Positions 15,711 through 22,799 of a stretch of 22,799 bases of DNA are shown one piece after another. The translations under genes were made by a program, and so were the position numbers. Positions within the stretch are counted from its first letter, which is position 1, and each line of letters begins with the position of its first letter. A model generated the notes under the pieces. The model saw only the letters and a list, made by a program, of their open reading frames with translations. It was not told the origin of the DNA and ran no database searches. This DNA is from an uncultured Rhodospirillales bacterium (lineage in GTDB: Bacteria > Pseudomonadota > Alphaproteobacteria > Acetobacterales > Acetobacteraceae), in NCBI GenBank assembly GCA_903844785.1, contig CAIMVB010000303.1, positions 1 through 22,799 of the forward strand. Direction: 5' to 3'.

Positions 15711-16493
15711 ATGAGGTCGAATTTCCGCTACCTAGTCAAAGGAGTTGTTGCCTCAGCGCTGGCCAGCTTCTCAGTTATGGCGAATCCCGCTGCTGCACAA
15801 AACGCCCCACAGCAAAGTGATGCGTGGGCGTTCACGCTTTCGCCCTATATTTGGTTCTCTGGCCTTGGCGGCGAGGTGACGGGCCCACATGGTGGTGACA
15901 CATTCTCCGCTGATTTCGGCGATATCTTCGGCACCATGAAACTATCCTACATGGGGTTGGCCGAGGCGCGGCGAGGCAATTTCAGCCTTCTGACGGACAT
16001 CATGTACCTTAATCTTCAGCAAGGCGTCCCAGTACCGGGCCTAGGCGCCTATGGCGGTGGCAGCGCGCGAACGCAATCGGTGGAGCTTTCTGCCATAGGC
16101 CTATACACTGTGACAGAGGCATCAGCAGGGCGCATCGAACTGGGCGGCGGCATACGTGGCTGGTGGTTTGACACGGAGCTCAAGCTCGATCCCGGCGCGC
16201 TTCCAGGGAAGACACAAAGCGCTTCCACCAGTTGGGCCGATCCTGTTATCGGTGCGCGGGGCGTGCTTCGGTTGAATGATCGTCTATCGCTAACCGCCTA
16301 TGGCGATATCGGTGGTTTTGGCCTTGGCTCGGAATTTACTTGGCAGGCTTTTGCGACGCTCGATTACAAGATCACCGAAAGCGCCAGTATCTCAGCTGGC
16401 TTTCGCTGGATCCATATTGACTATGACAAGGGCCGCACGGACATCTCGCTTAATATGGGTGGCCCGATTATCGGCGGGAGCATACGCTTCTGA
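15711..16493 (+). CDS. Outer-membrane beta-barrel protein of unknown function
   Basis: A 260-residue exported protein. The signal peptide ends NPAAAQ (cleavage after ~Ala29). The mature protein shows alternating hydrophobic/polar strands (AFTLSPYIWFSGLGGEVTG, MGLAEARRGNFSLLTDIMYL, IELGGGIRGWWFD, SISAGFRWIHIDYD) and ends in GGSIRF, the C-terminal phenylalanine used by the Bam machinery. I expect an eight- to ten-stranded barrel. Sequence alone does not tell whether it is a channel, a receptor or structural. The gene is transcribed away from the arylsulfatase, so uptake or release of the sulfatase substrate or product is a reasonable guess, not shown. Its stop is 45 bp from the stop of the convergent cytochrome gene. 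Confidence 0.82.
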   Translation: MRSNFRYLVKGVVASALASFSVMANPAAAQNAPQQSDAWAFTLSPYIWFSGLGGEVTGPHGGDTFSADFGDIFGTMKLSYMGLAEARRGNFSLLTDIMYLNLQQGVPVPGLGAYGGGSARTQSVELSAIGLYTVTEASAGRIELGGGIRGWWFDTELKLDPGALPGKTQSASTSWADPVIGARGVLRLNDRLSLTAYGDIGGFGLGSEFTWQAFATLDYKITESASISAGFRWIHIDYDKGRTDISLNMGGPIIGGSIRF

Positions 16494-16538
16494 GATCAGC
16501 GATAGATCACGATGGCTTGGAACGAGTAGGCGTACCCG

Positions 16539-18881
16539 TTACTGGCGCAGTGCGCGCAACTGCATGTACAGGGCTGCAGCCGCCCGATCACCAGCTTCCA
16601 GTGCTACAGCTGCGGCAGCTAGCCTTTCCGCTTCCGCCAGGTTCGCGCGATCCCGTTCAATAGTCGCCAAGGCAATCAGGCTGTCACGGTGGCGTGAATG
16701 GCTGGCGATGTTTATGCAAAGCACGGCGACGGCTTCGTCAGTTCGGCGCAATTGGTGGAGTGTGATCGCCTGGGCATAGGCGTAGCGTGGTTCCTCTGGC
16801 CGCAATCTAGCGGCCTCAGCCAGTAGGCCAAGCGCTTCGCTGGCTCGACCCTGCCGAGCAATTGCCAGCGCCAGCCCGTGCTGCGCTTCCGCTGAGTGGG
16901 GATGCGCTGCCACGGCGCGCCGTAGCACGGCTTCGGCTTCTTGATGGCGTCCACGTCGCGCCTCGAAATCCGCGAAATTTACCAAGGCGTGTAGGTTCGT
17001 TGCCCCACGCACCAGCGCATCACGATAGGCGGCCTCAGCGCCCGTCATATTACCGCGCGCGGCTAAAAGCGCCGCGATATTCACATGCGCTTCGGGCGTT
17101 TCGGCTGCGATACGTTCACTCGCCAGTAATTCATCCCAGGCGCGGCCGAAGGCAGGGCGTGCTGCTTCCGGCAGGGTTTCCAGCGGCACGGGCGCAAGCG
17201 CGCGCGCTGCTTCAATACGCACCAGGCGCGTCTCATCCGCCAGGAAGCGTGTGGCATGCAGCCGGTTGCGTGGATGAAGCCCTTCAAGCTTGCGCAATGC
17301 GGCGGCGCGAACCAGTGCTTCGGTATCAAGCAACGTTGCGCCAATCGCTTGCGCCGTTACCTGAGATGGCGGCATGGGCAGAAGCAAGACCGCTGTCGCG
17401 CGCAGTATTGCCGGATGTGCGGGGTTGGTCGCGACTACGGCGAGCAGGGCATCAGCACCAGGTCGGCCTTCACGCCCTGCGGCAATAGCCAGCGCGGGAT
17501 GCGCATCATCATGCCGTTGTGGTCCAAACCATTCATGGATTTGCTGCGCCGCCCAGGATTGCGGACGATCCACATGGCAGGATGTGCAGCTATCCGGTGC
17601 TGTGATTTGCGCCGCTATATCCGGGCGCGGGATACTAAAGGCGTGATCCCGCCGCCGGTCGACGCCCATATAAGTCACCCCAGGCATATGGCAGGAAACA
17701 CATTGCGCGCCTTGCGTTCCAGCTGGGTGGTGATGGTGTTCGGCCGTGTCAAAACGCGCCGGCAGATGGCATTGCGCGCAGACGGTATTTCCTTCCGCGC
17801 GTAGCGTACCGCGATGCGGGTCGTGACAATCGGCGCAGACCACGCCGGCTTGAAACATGCGTGACTGCGTGAAGGACCCCCATTCGAATACCTCGCCCTG
17901 AATCTGGCCGTCAGCATGGTATTCACCGCGCTCCAACAACAGTGGTGCGTGTGTATCAAGAAAGCGACTTCCTGGCAGAGGATCAGCAACCAGCGGCCGG
18001 GCGCGCGCATGGCATGGCGCGCAGGTTTCAACCTGCGCAGCGGTGGATTGGCGTGGCGGCCCGACCCATTGCGCGATGCCACGCGCATCATTCTGAGCGA
18101 AGCGCCAAGCACCAGCAGAGCGATCACGGAGCCAAACGGAGAGGCCACGAGTCGGATTTTCATGGTGCGCGCTACCCTGTGCCCAGGCAACATGTGCACC
18201 CCCTGGGCCATGGCAGCTTTCGCAACCAACGCTGATTTCAGACCATGTTGTTTCATAACGGTCGCTTGCCGCGACATAGCCGCGCCGTAAGCCGGTTGAA
18301 TGACAGGAAGCGCACATGAAGTTCCAATTTTGCGCGCGCCCCGTCCAATGCAGCGGATCCCGCGCGGGCAAGGGTTCATTGAGCATAAGGTGAAACCAGC
18401 GCTGACCGCCTTCCTCACGCGGTCTGCTATCCCAGGCCCAGGGCAGTGCCTGCCGGCGGCCATCTGGAAACAGCACCAGATATTGTTGCAGTGGATCAAC
18501 CCCGAAGGTTTCCGTAATAATGAAATCCGTAACCACGCCATCCCTTCCATCGGTGCGAATGATGTGTTGCTCACCCTCGCGCCGAAAGCTGGCGGTATGG
18601 CGGCCATCCGTGACTGTTATGCCAGAGAAATCGCCAAGGACATTTGCCCTGGTGGATAGGGCCATGGCGCGGGCGTGATCACTTTGCTGCCAGGCGGCCG
18701 CTTCCGCCGCATGACAAGCGGCGCAGGTTGCGGAGCCGACAAAGCCCTGACGTGCAGGCTCGGCCGCGCGCGGTGCTTGAGGGCCGGATAACATAGCAGC
18801 AAGCAGGAAGGGCAGCGCGATTAGCACTAGTGCACCGATAGGCGCCGCCATTCCTCGCCGGAATTGCGCCTGATCAGTCAT
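16539..18881 (-). CDS. Octaheme cytochrome c with HEAT-like and TPR regions
   Basis: A 780-residue exported protein. The N-terminal hydrophobic segment (residues ~13-31) is a signal or anchor. Eight CXXCH haem-attachment sites start at residues 53, 190, 220, 287, 349, 368, 394 and 432, the arrangement of the cytochrome c554-like multihaem fold, so the first 440 residues are periplasmic and redox-active. Residues ~450-590 resemble HEAT repeats (ILRATAVLLL, LVRAAALRKLEG, LVRIEAARALA). Residues ~605-775 form at least four TPR units (for example AEAAYRDALVRGATNLHALV). The whole reads as an electron carrier or reductase fused to a protein-binding scaffold. The electron partner is unknown. It lies 40 bp behind the DUF2252 gene on the same strand, likely co-transcribed. 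Its ribosome site is poor. Confidence 0.9.
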   Translation of the reverse strand: MTDQAQFRRGMAAPIGALVLIALPFLLAAMLSGPQAPRAAEPARQGFVGSATCAACHAAEAAAWQQSDHARAMALSTRANVLGDFSGITVTDGRHTASFRREGEQHIIRTDGRDGVVTDFIITETFGVDPLQQYLVLFPDGRRQALPWAWDSRPREEGGQRWFHLMLNEPLPARDPLHWTGRAQNWNFMCASCHSTGLRRGYVAASDRYETTWSEISVGCESCHGPGGAHVAWAQGSAHHENPTRGLSVWLRDRSAGAWRFAQNDARGIAQWVGPPRQSTAAQVETCAPCHARARPLVADPLPGSRFLDTHAPLLLERGEYHADGQIQGEVFEWGSFTQSRMFQAGVVCADCHDPHRGTLRAEGNTVCAQCHLPARFDTAEHHHHPAGTQGAQCVSCHMPGVTYMGVDRRRDHAFSIPRPDIAAQITAPDSCTSCHVDRPQSWAAQQIHEWFGPQRHDDAHPALAIAAGREGRPGADALLAVVATNPAHPAILRATAVLLLPMPPSQVTAQAIGATLLDTEALVRAAALRKLEGLHPRNRLHATRFLADETRLVRIEAARALAPVPLETLPEAARPAFGRAWDELLASERIAAETPEAHVNIAALLAARGNMTGAEAAYRDALVRGATNLHALVNFADFEARRGRHQEAEAVLRRAVAAHPHSAEAQHGLALAIARQGRASEALGLLAEAARLRPEEPRYAYAQAITLHQLRRTDEAVAVLCINIASHSRHRDSLIALATIERDRANLAEAERLAAAAVALEAGDRAAAALYMQLRALRQ

Positions 18882-18921
18882 GCTTGGATAGGGCTAAATA
18901 ACATATACGCAAGGCGCCTGC

Positions 18922-20364
18922 TCACGCTTCCTGCATAACCCTTACCTTGCCCTGGCGCACCGCTGCCTTCAGCGCGGCGTGATCGCGCTCTGCCTGGTCT
19001 GCATAGGTGATGGCGAAGCGACCCATCGCCTCATCGAAATCATCGCCAGAGCCCAGATAGCCACTGATTTGTGACACGCCGCCGGCCTTTGCGTGTGCCC
19101 GGGCCAAAACCGTCCCGCAAGTCTTGGCGAATAGGTCGAGCATTTCCTCATCGAAGGTCTCGATGAGTGGTTTGATCTTCGCGTCGCGTAATTGGCGTAC
19201 GTAGAAATGCACGCCATTGGCGCCCGTGACCCAGCCAAGAAATATATCGCTTGTTGGTTGCATCAAGCGTTGGCCCATCACAACACGCTGGCCGTGATGC
19301 GGGTACGCGCAAGCCCCAGCAAAGGGTTCCAGCACCGAGGCTGCCGCTTCCTTGAATTGCAGAAAGAGTGGTTCATTAGAGGTGGACATCATCAGGAGAA
19401 TCCAGCAGCGCCGGCCAACACTGCCTATGCCAACAACCTTGATAGCCGCATCCACGGGCCGATAGCGATCCAGAAGGCTACGACGATCCTCAGCTAATGT
19501 TTCGCGATACTCGGCCAGCATGGCGTCAATGACGCCCTTGAATGCCGGTGCGCGCGTCACTTCAGGGTGAAAGATCAGTGGCGGCGCATCGCGGATACTG
19601 GGTTGCCCGCCAACGACCTGACCAAGCTTTGGGAAATCCATTTCTGACCCCGAGCGCTCTAGTGCTTTTTCGATGCGGTCGCGCACGATTGCGCGCCGAT
19701 TCTTGGGTAAGGTGGCGATAAGATCATCCGCGGTCAGTCGTGCATACCAAACTTCGGTTGGATGCATTTCCGCGAAGTCACGTAATCGTTTGCGGTAATT
19801 GCGCGTAGCGGTCTCAGCCACATCGCGCCCTTTGGCGTCAGAGAAGCCAAGGGATCGAGCAGCCAGCACAAACGAAGCTGCAAGGCGCTTTACGTCCCAC
19901 TCAAAAGGGGCGGGTAGCGTTTCGTCGAAGTCATTCATATCGAAGATAATACTGCGTTCAGGTGTTGCGAAGCCGCCAAAATTCATCAGATGGCAATCAC
20001 CACAGGCCTGCACGCGCAGGCCTGTGCTTGGTGTTTTTGCTAAATCGGCAGCCATCAATCCGGCTGAGCCGCGATAAAATGCAAAAGGCGAGGCGAGCAT
20101 CCGGCCCCAGCGTATCGGCACTAGTTCCGGCAGACGTTCTGTGTCAGAGGCCTGCAGGAAGGCGATGGGATCTCCACGGTCAGATGGTTTTTTCCATTTT
20201 GCCTGTTCGGCACGTGGCACTGTTTCGCGTAATGCCTTGCCCACGGCTTCGTGTTCGGCATGAGAGCGGTGGGGTACATCACCCGTTGGCGCCAGCGCCA
20301 CGGCCGCCTTGGTGTCATCGCGTTCAGAGATTACCAAGCGGATTGATGATTTATCTTCGGGCAT
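18922..20364 (-). CDS. DUF2252 family protein
   Basis: A 480-residue cytoplasmic protein of the DUF2252 family, which has a kinase-like fold but no established reaction. Recognisable parts: VPIRWGRMLASPFAFYRGSA, ACGDCHLMNFGGFATPERSI, FDMNDFDETLPAPFEWDVKR, and near the end KTCGTVLARAHAKAGG. The CGDCH pentapeptide is a family feature (GDxHxxNFG, as in phosphotransferase-like folds) and not a haem site. The ATG at 20364 follows AGG by six bases; a GTG at 20367 is also possible. It precedes the octaheme gene by 40 bp and probably shares its transcript. No signal peptide is visible. Function unknown. Confidence 0.88.
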   Translation of the reverse strand: MPEDKSSIRLVISERDDTKAAVALAPTGDVPHRSHAEHEAVGKALRETVPRAEQAKWKKPSDRGDPIAFLQASDTERLPELVPIRWGRMLASPFAFYRGSAGLMAADLAKTPSTGLRVQACGDCHLMNFGGFATPERSIIFDMNDFDETLPAPFEWDVKRLAASFVLAARSLGFSDAKGRDVAETATRNYRKRLRDFAEMHPTEVWYARLTADDLIATLPKNRRAIVRDRIEKALERSGSEMDFPKLGQVVGGQPSIRDAPPLIFHPEVTRAPAFKGVIDAMLAEYRETLAEDRRSLLDRYRPVDAAIKVVGIGSVGRRCWILLMMSTSNEPLFLQFKEAAASVLEPFAGACAYPHHGQRVVMGQRLMQPTSDIFLGWVTGANGVHFYVRQLRDAKIKPLIETFDEEMLDLFAKTCGTVLARAHAKAGGVSQISGYLGSGDDFDEAMGRFAITYADQAERDHAALKAAVRQGKVRVMQEA

Positions 20365-20367
20365 CAC

Positions 20368-20542
20368 ACACCTATTGTTGCTATACCGTTCATGTCAGCT
20401 TTTCAGGGTTATGCATCAGCCAGAAACATATATTGATCCGCCGCAAGCGACCCGGCCCTGGTATGATCACAGTATCGCGCATAGTCCGATAGCAAGTCAG
20501 TTACCCTACCAGGCCCAGTATGCGGTTCCATAGGAGCAACGC
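20368..20542. other. Upstream region of the DUF2252 gene
   Basis: The promoter of the DUF2252-cytochrome unit must lie here, reading leftward. I see no clear boxes, only an AT-richer patch near 20377-20440. No coding sequence is supported. The region ends where transposase similarity begins. Confidence 0.35.
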
Positions 20543-20800
20543 CACACACGTCTCGCCTGGCGCATCTCAAACACGCTGGAGACCGACTCTTGCGTTGAGG
20601 CATTGAATGGGGCGATCCAAAAATTTGGCTAGCACGGGATGATGAATGCGGGTCAAGGATCGCAGTTCACGTCCTTTGATTGGGCTGCCAGCTTGAAACG
20701 GATCAGCATACAGATCTTGATAAACGCGATGGGCGGTGTCTCGGCAACATCTTCATCGAGCGCCTATGAGGGTTCCTGCATTATGCATTCGTCCATCTGC
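20543..20800 (+). pseudogene. IS3-family OrfB remnant with stop and frameshift
   Basis: In one frame the sequence reads HTRLAWRISNTLETDSCVEA, then FG, a TAG near 20629, then NAGQGSQFTSFDWAASLKR, which are core segments of an IS3-type OrfB (normally ...NTDQGSQFTS...). Near 20730 the frame shifts and continues DGRCLGNIFIERL before a TGA in place of the usual TGG. Both ends are missing. It is a different IS3 subgroup from the fragment at 11557-12033. Confidence 0.75.
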
Positions 20801-21008
20801 ACGCTTGGGAAAGCAGATCACAGGCCAAGCCTAGCATCAGGTGACGTTGCCGTTGCGACTGAATGTCTTCTGCAGCAGTAGTCGACATAACTGAGAGATT
20901 TCCTGCCCCGGCCTATAAAGTTTGTCCACAGTTATGTTGGTACGGGGATGGGTGTCCCGTACACACTTCTTCGATCACCTGAGGCAGGCTGGGTACGCAA
21001 CAAGCCAG
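20801..21008. other. Intergenic debris with one hairpin
   Basis: No gene is supported. An inverted repeat GTACGGG (20940-20946) / CCCGTAC (20956-20962) with a nine-base loop lies close to TTTGTCCACAGTTATG (from 20919). There is no T-run, so it is not an obvious terminator; it could be an insertion-sequence end or a chance structure. Confidence 0.35.
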
Positions 21009-21104
21009 ATGCGGCAAAATGGGCACTTTCTGGCCAATCCCGTCATAGGGTCGCGTTTCATTCCAGTATCCACGCCATTCAACTATCTTCGTGCGCACAT
21101 TGTC
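21009..21104 (-). pseudogene. IS3-family OrfB C-terminal scrap
   Basis: A minus-strand segment of about 32 codons reads NVRTKIVEWRGYWNETRPYD and then GIGQKVPI, resembling the RxKIexWRxxYNExRPHSAIG region at the C-terminus of IS3-type OrfB proteins. The surrounding frame gives no further similarity. It is short, so the call is tentative, but it fits the neighbouring remnant on the opposite strand. Confidence 0.45.
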
Positions 21105-21353
21105 CGCGGAACCAGTGTAGAAAACCACCACGCAAAATGATCCCGTTTTCGGGGGGCAGGGAACACACGGCACAAGCGCCCCCTCGATTGTCCTGCATCA
21201 AACCGTTTGAGACTGATTGGCGTTCTTTATAACGGAGTATCTGGCCCATCTGCAGTTAAGGTTAGGGTGCATTTTGGTGATGCATCAAGCGGCGCCACGG
21301 GTTGATTCTGCGCTTGAAGGGTAGCCGTACCCACAAGATAGTCTCCCCCCGCC
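21105..21353. other. Intergenic stretch before the hydantoinase terminator
   Basis: I see no gene, RNA or repeat here. The composition is mixed, and the frames across it are short and carry no recognisable motif. Confidence 0.35.
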
Positions 21354-21378
21354 AAAAAAACCTCAGCCGGGGTGAGGT
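21354..21378 (-). terminator. Rho-independent terminator of the hydantoinase B gene
   Basis: Read on the minus strand: stem ACCTCA, loop of seven (CCCCGGC), stem TGAGGT (21378-21360), followed at once by a run of seven T (21360-21354, sharing the last stem base). It lies 44 bases after the stop codon of the hydantoinase gene and separates it from the IS debris. Confidence 0.8.
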
Positions 21379-21421
21379 CATTTGGTGGCCAGACTACAGG
21401 ATACCTTAACGCATGCCTGGA

Positions 21422-22799
21422 TCACGACATTGGCGTATTTGCAGCCAAGGCAGCACGTCGGCGCGCAGTTTCTGCAGTATCAACCTCGCCACCCACCGAA
21501 AGAACAACGCCATAAGCCGCCTCAGCCTCAGTCGCTTCAATCAACCCAAAGCGCACATCACGCGCCACCAATGCGGGGTCGCGCATATGAGGTGCGCCGT
21601 AACCACCGCCACCAGGCATCTCCACGATCAACCGATCGCCTGCGGGAATGATTTGCAGGCCCTTGATCGCCAAGGAAGCACCGGAAGCCAGCGACAATCG
21701 GCCTTTCGCACCAGGCGCACCGCCGCTTCTACCGCGGGCGGGATAAACACCGCGTTCGAATCGCGCCTGAATACCGAAAGGCGTACCATCGCGATTAGCA
21801 ATTTCCATGCGTTGACCAAGACCGCCACGCTGGGACCCGGGGCCGCCAGAGCCTTGCCGTAATTCCTTGCGCCAAACGACAAGCGGCGTGATCGCTTCAG
21901 TAATTTCTACCGGCACATTACGCACGCCCGAAGGAAATGGTGTTGCGGATAGCCCATCCTGGCGCGGCCGCGCACCCGCGCCGCCAGAATGAAAAGTAGT
22001 GACGTTAAAGGCACGCACGGCACTGCCTTCCATGCCTGTCAGGCCATGGCCAGCTATAAGGCTAAGATTCCACAAGCTGGATGTGCCTTCCGCCGGCACG
22101 GTATTGGGTAACGCCTGATCAAGGCAGCCATAAACCACATCCGGCAGCATATGCCCCATGACGGATCGCGCATAAACCGCCGCCGGATGGGGCGCATTCA
22201 CGATGGTATTTTCAGGTGCGGTCACAATCACAGCATCAAGCGTGCCGGTATTATTTGGTATCCAGGGCGCAAGCGCTGCTTTCACCCCAAAGGAAGTATA
22301 GGCTTCCGTATAACAGATGGGGCAATTAATGGCGTAACGGGATAGGCCGGAAGTTCCGGTATAATCCACCAGAACACGATCACCCGCGATGGTCAGCGTG
22401 GCAACCAAAGTCACCGGCGCCTCAAAGCCATCAATGGTCATGCTTGCGGTCCAGGAGCCTTGCGGCAATTTGCCGATAAGCTCAGCCATGGCGCGGCGAC
22501 TGCGGGAAATAATCTCCTCCCCCAACTCGTCAAGATCGGCAAGTTTGAATTCGCGCATCATCTCGCGCAGCCTATTGCCGCCGGTTTCATTGCAGGCGAC
22601 CAAGGCATAGATATCACCCACAACCTGCACCGGTTCACGCACATTGGCGCGCACAATGCCTAGCAGATCCTCATTCATGTGCCCTTCGCGCGCGAGGTAC
22701 ATGAGAGGGATATAAAGCCCTTCATGATAAATCTGCCGTCCTTCGGCGCTGACGCCCAAGCCACCAATATCCACCACATGCGTCGTGCAGGCAAAAAGC
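21422..22799 (-). CDS. Hydantoinase B/oxoprolinase family subunit (5' end outside window)
   Basis: The C-terminal ~458 residues of a HyuB-type subunit, which with HyuA forms ATP-dependent hydantoinases, 5-oxoprolinases or related acetone/acetophenone carboxylases. Family segments: VVDIGG at the right edge, EGLYIPLMYL, GDIYALVACNETGGNRL, DYTGTSGLSRYAINCPICYT, NAPHPAAVYAR, RQGSGGPGSQRGGLGQ, and PGGGGYGAP near the end. The reading frame runs off the right edge (LFACTTHVVDIGG), so roughly the first 100 residues are missing; the GTG at 22777 is internal, not the start. The usual partner hyuA would be expected upstream, outside the window. The exact substrate cannot be told from this subunit. Confidence 0.93.
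   Translation of the reverse strand, partial: LFACTTHVVDIGGLGVSAEGRQIYHEGLYIPLMYLAREGHMNEDLLGIVRANVREPVQVVGDIYALVACNETGGNRLREMMREFKLADLDELGEEIISRSRRAMAELIGKLPQGSWTASMTIDGFEAPVTLVATLTIAGDRVLVDYTGTSGLSRYAINCPICYTEAYTSFGVKAALAPWIPNNTGTLDAVIVTAPENTIVNAPHPAAVYARSVMGHMLPDVVYGCLDQALPNTVPAEGTSSLWNLSLIAGHGLTGMEGSAVRAFNVTTFHSGGAGARPRQDGLSATPFPSGVRNVPVEITEAITPLVVWRKELRQGSGGPGSQRGGLGQRMEIANRDGTPFGIQARFERGVYPARGRSGGAPGAKGRLSLASGASLAIKGLQIIPAGDRLIVEMPGGGGYGAPHMRDPALVARDVRFGLIEATEAEAAYGVVLSVGGEVDTAETARRRAALAANTPMS

Noticed and set aside
17675..18607. 310-codon second minus-strand frame inside the octaheme cytochrome gene
   Set aside because: It is a frame shadow; the CXXCH array and repeats are in the annotated frame.
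18922..20364. CGDCH in the DUF2252 protein as a haem-binding site
   Set aside because: The protein has no signal peptide and the residues match the GDxHxxNFG family motif, so c-type haem attachment is not expected.

Overview
The window looks like a chromosomal segment from a GC-rich alphaproteobacterium, most likely of the Acetobacteraceae/Rhodospirillales type. The basis is codon use, a STAS-MlaE fused permease, a short secreted protein of a kind I associate with that group, and the overall gene content. This assignment is inference; no rRNA or marker gene is present.

Positions 1-8216 read as conserved chromosome. A tightly packed Mla/MCE-type lipid transport operon (permease, ATPase, MCE protein, auxiliary lipoprotein; 34-3496, +) meets a two-gene minus-strand unit: an ArnT/PMT-like membrane glycosyltransferase followed directly by a DedA-family protein (5781-3487). 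Only 25 bp divide the glycosyltransferase start from a divergent rsmB (16S rRNA m5C methyltransferase), which is followed by a proline iminopeptidase. The block ends with tRNA-Arg(CCT) at 8140-8216.

Positions 8217-12808 are accessory and decaying DNA. A small secreted protein lies beside a strongly AT-rich stretch. Then come the 5' part of an IS3-type orfA, a hipBA toxin-antitoxin pair in which hipB carries a one-base frameshift and hipA an in-frame TAA, an operator-like cluster of TATACGAG words upstream of hipB, a 5'-truncated IS3-type orfB with its own internal TAA, and a reversed, frameshifted orfA scrap.

Positions 12809-20367 hold an intact cassette. A large exported arylsulfatase (-) is divergent from an outer-membrane beta-barrel protein (+). 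This converges on an octaheme cytochrome c with HEAT-like and TPR regions (-), preceded on the same strand by a DUF2252 protein. IS3-type transposase remnants lie on both sides of the cassette (left at 9190-12244, right at 20543-21104), so it may have been acquired next to the tRNA gene. If the four genes act together, the sulfatase, the cytochrome and the barrel would work in the periplasm and outer membrane, but the shared substrate or pathway is not visible from sequence.

The right edge (21354-22799, -) holds the C-terminal ~458 residues of a hydantoinase B/oxoprolinase-family subunit with a clear intrinsic terminator; its start lies beyond the window.
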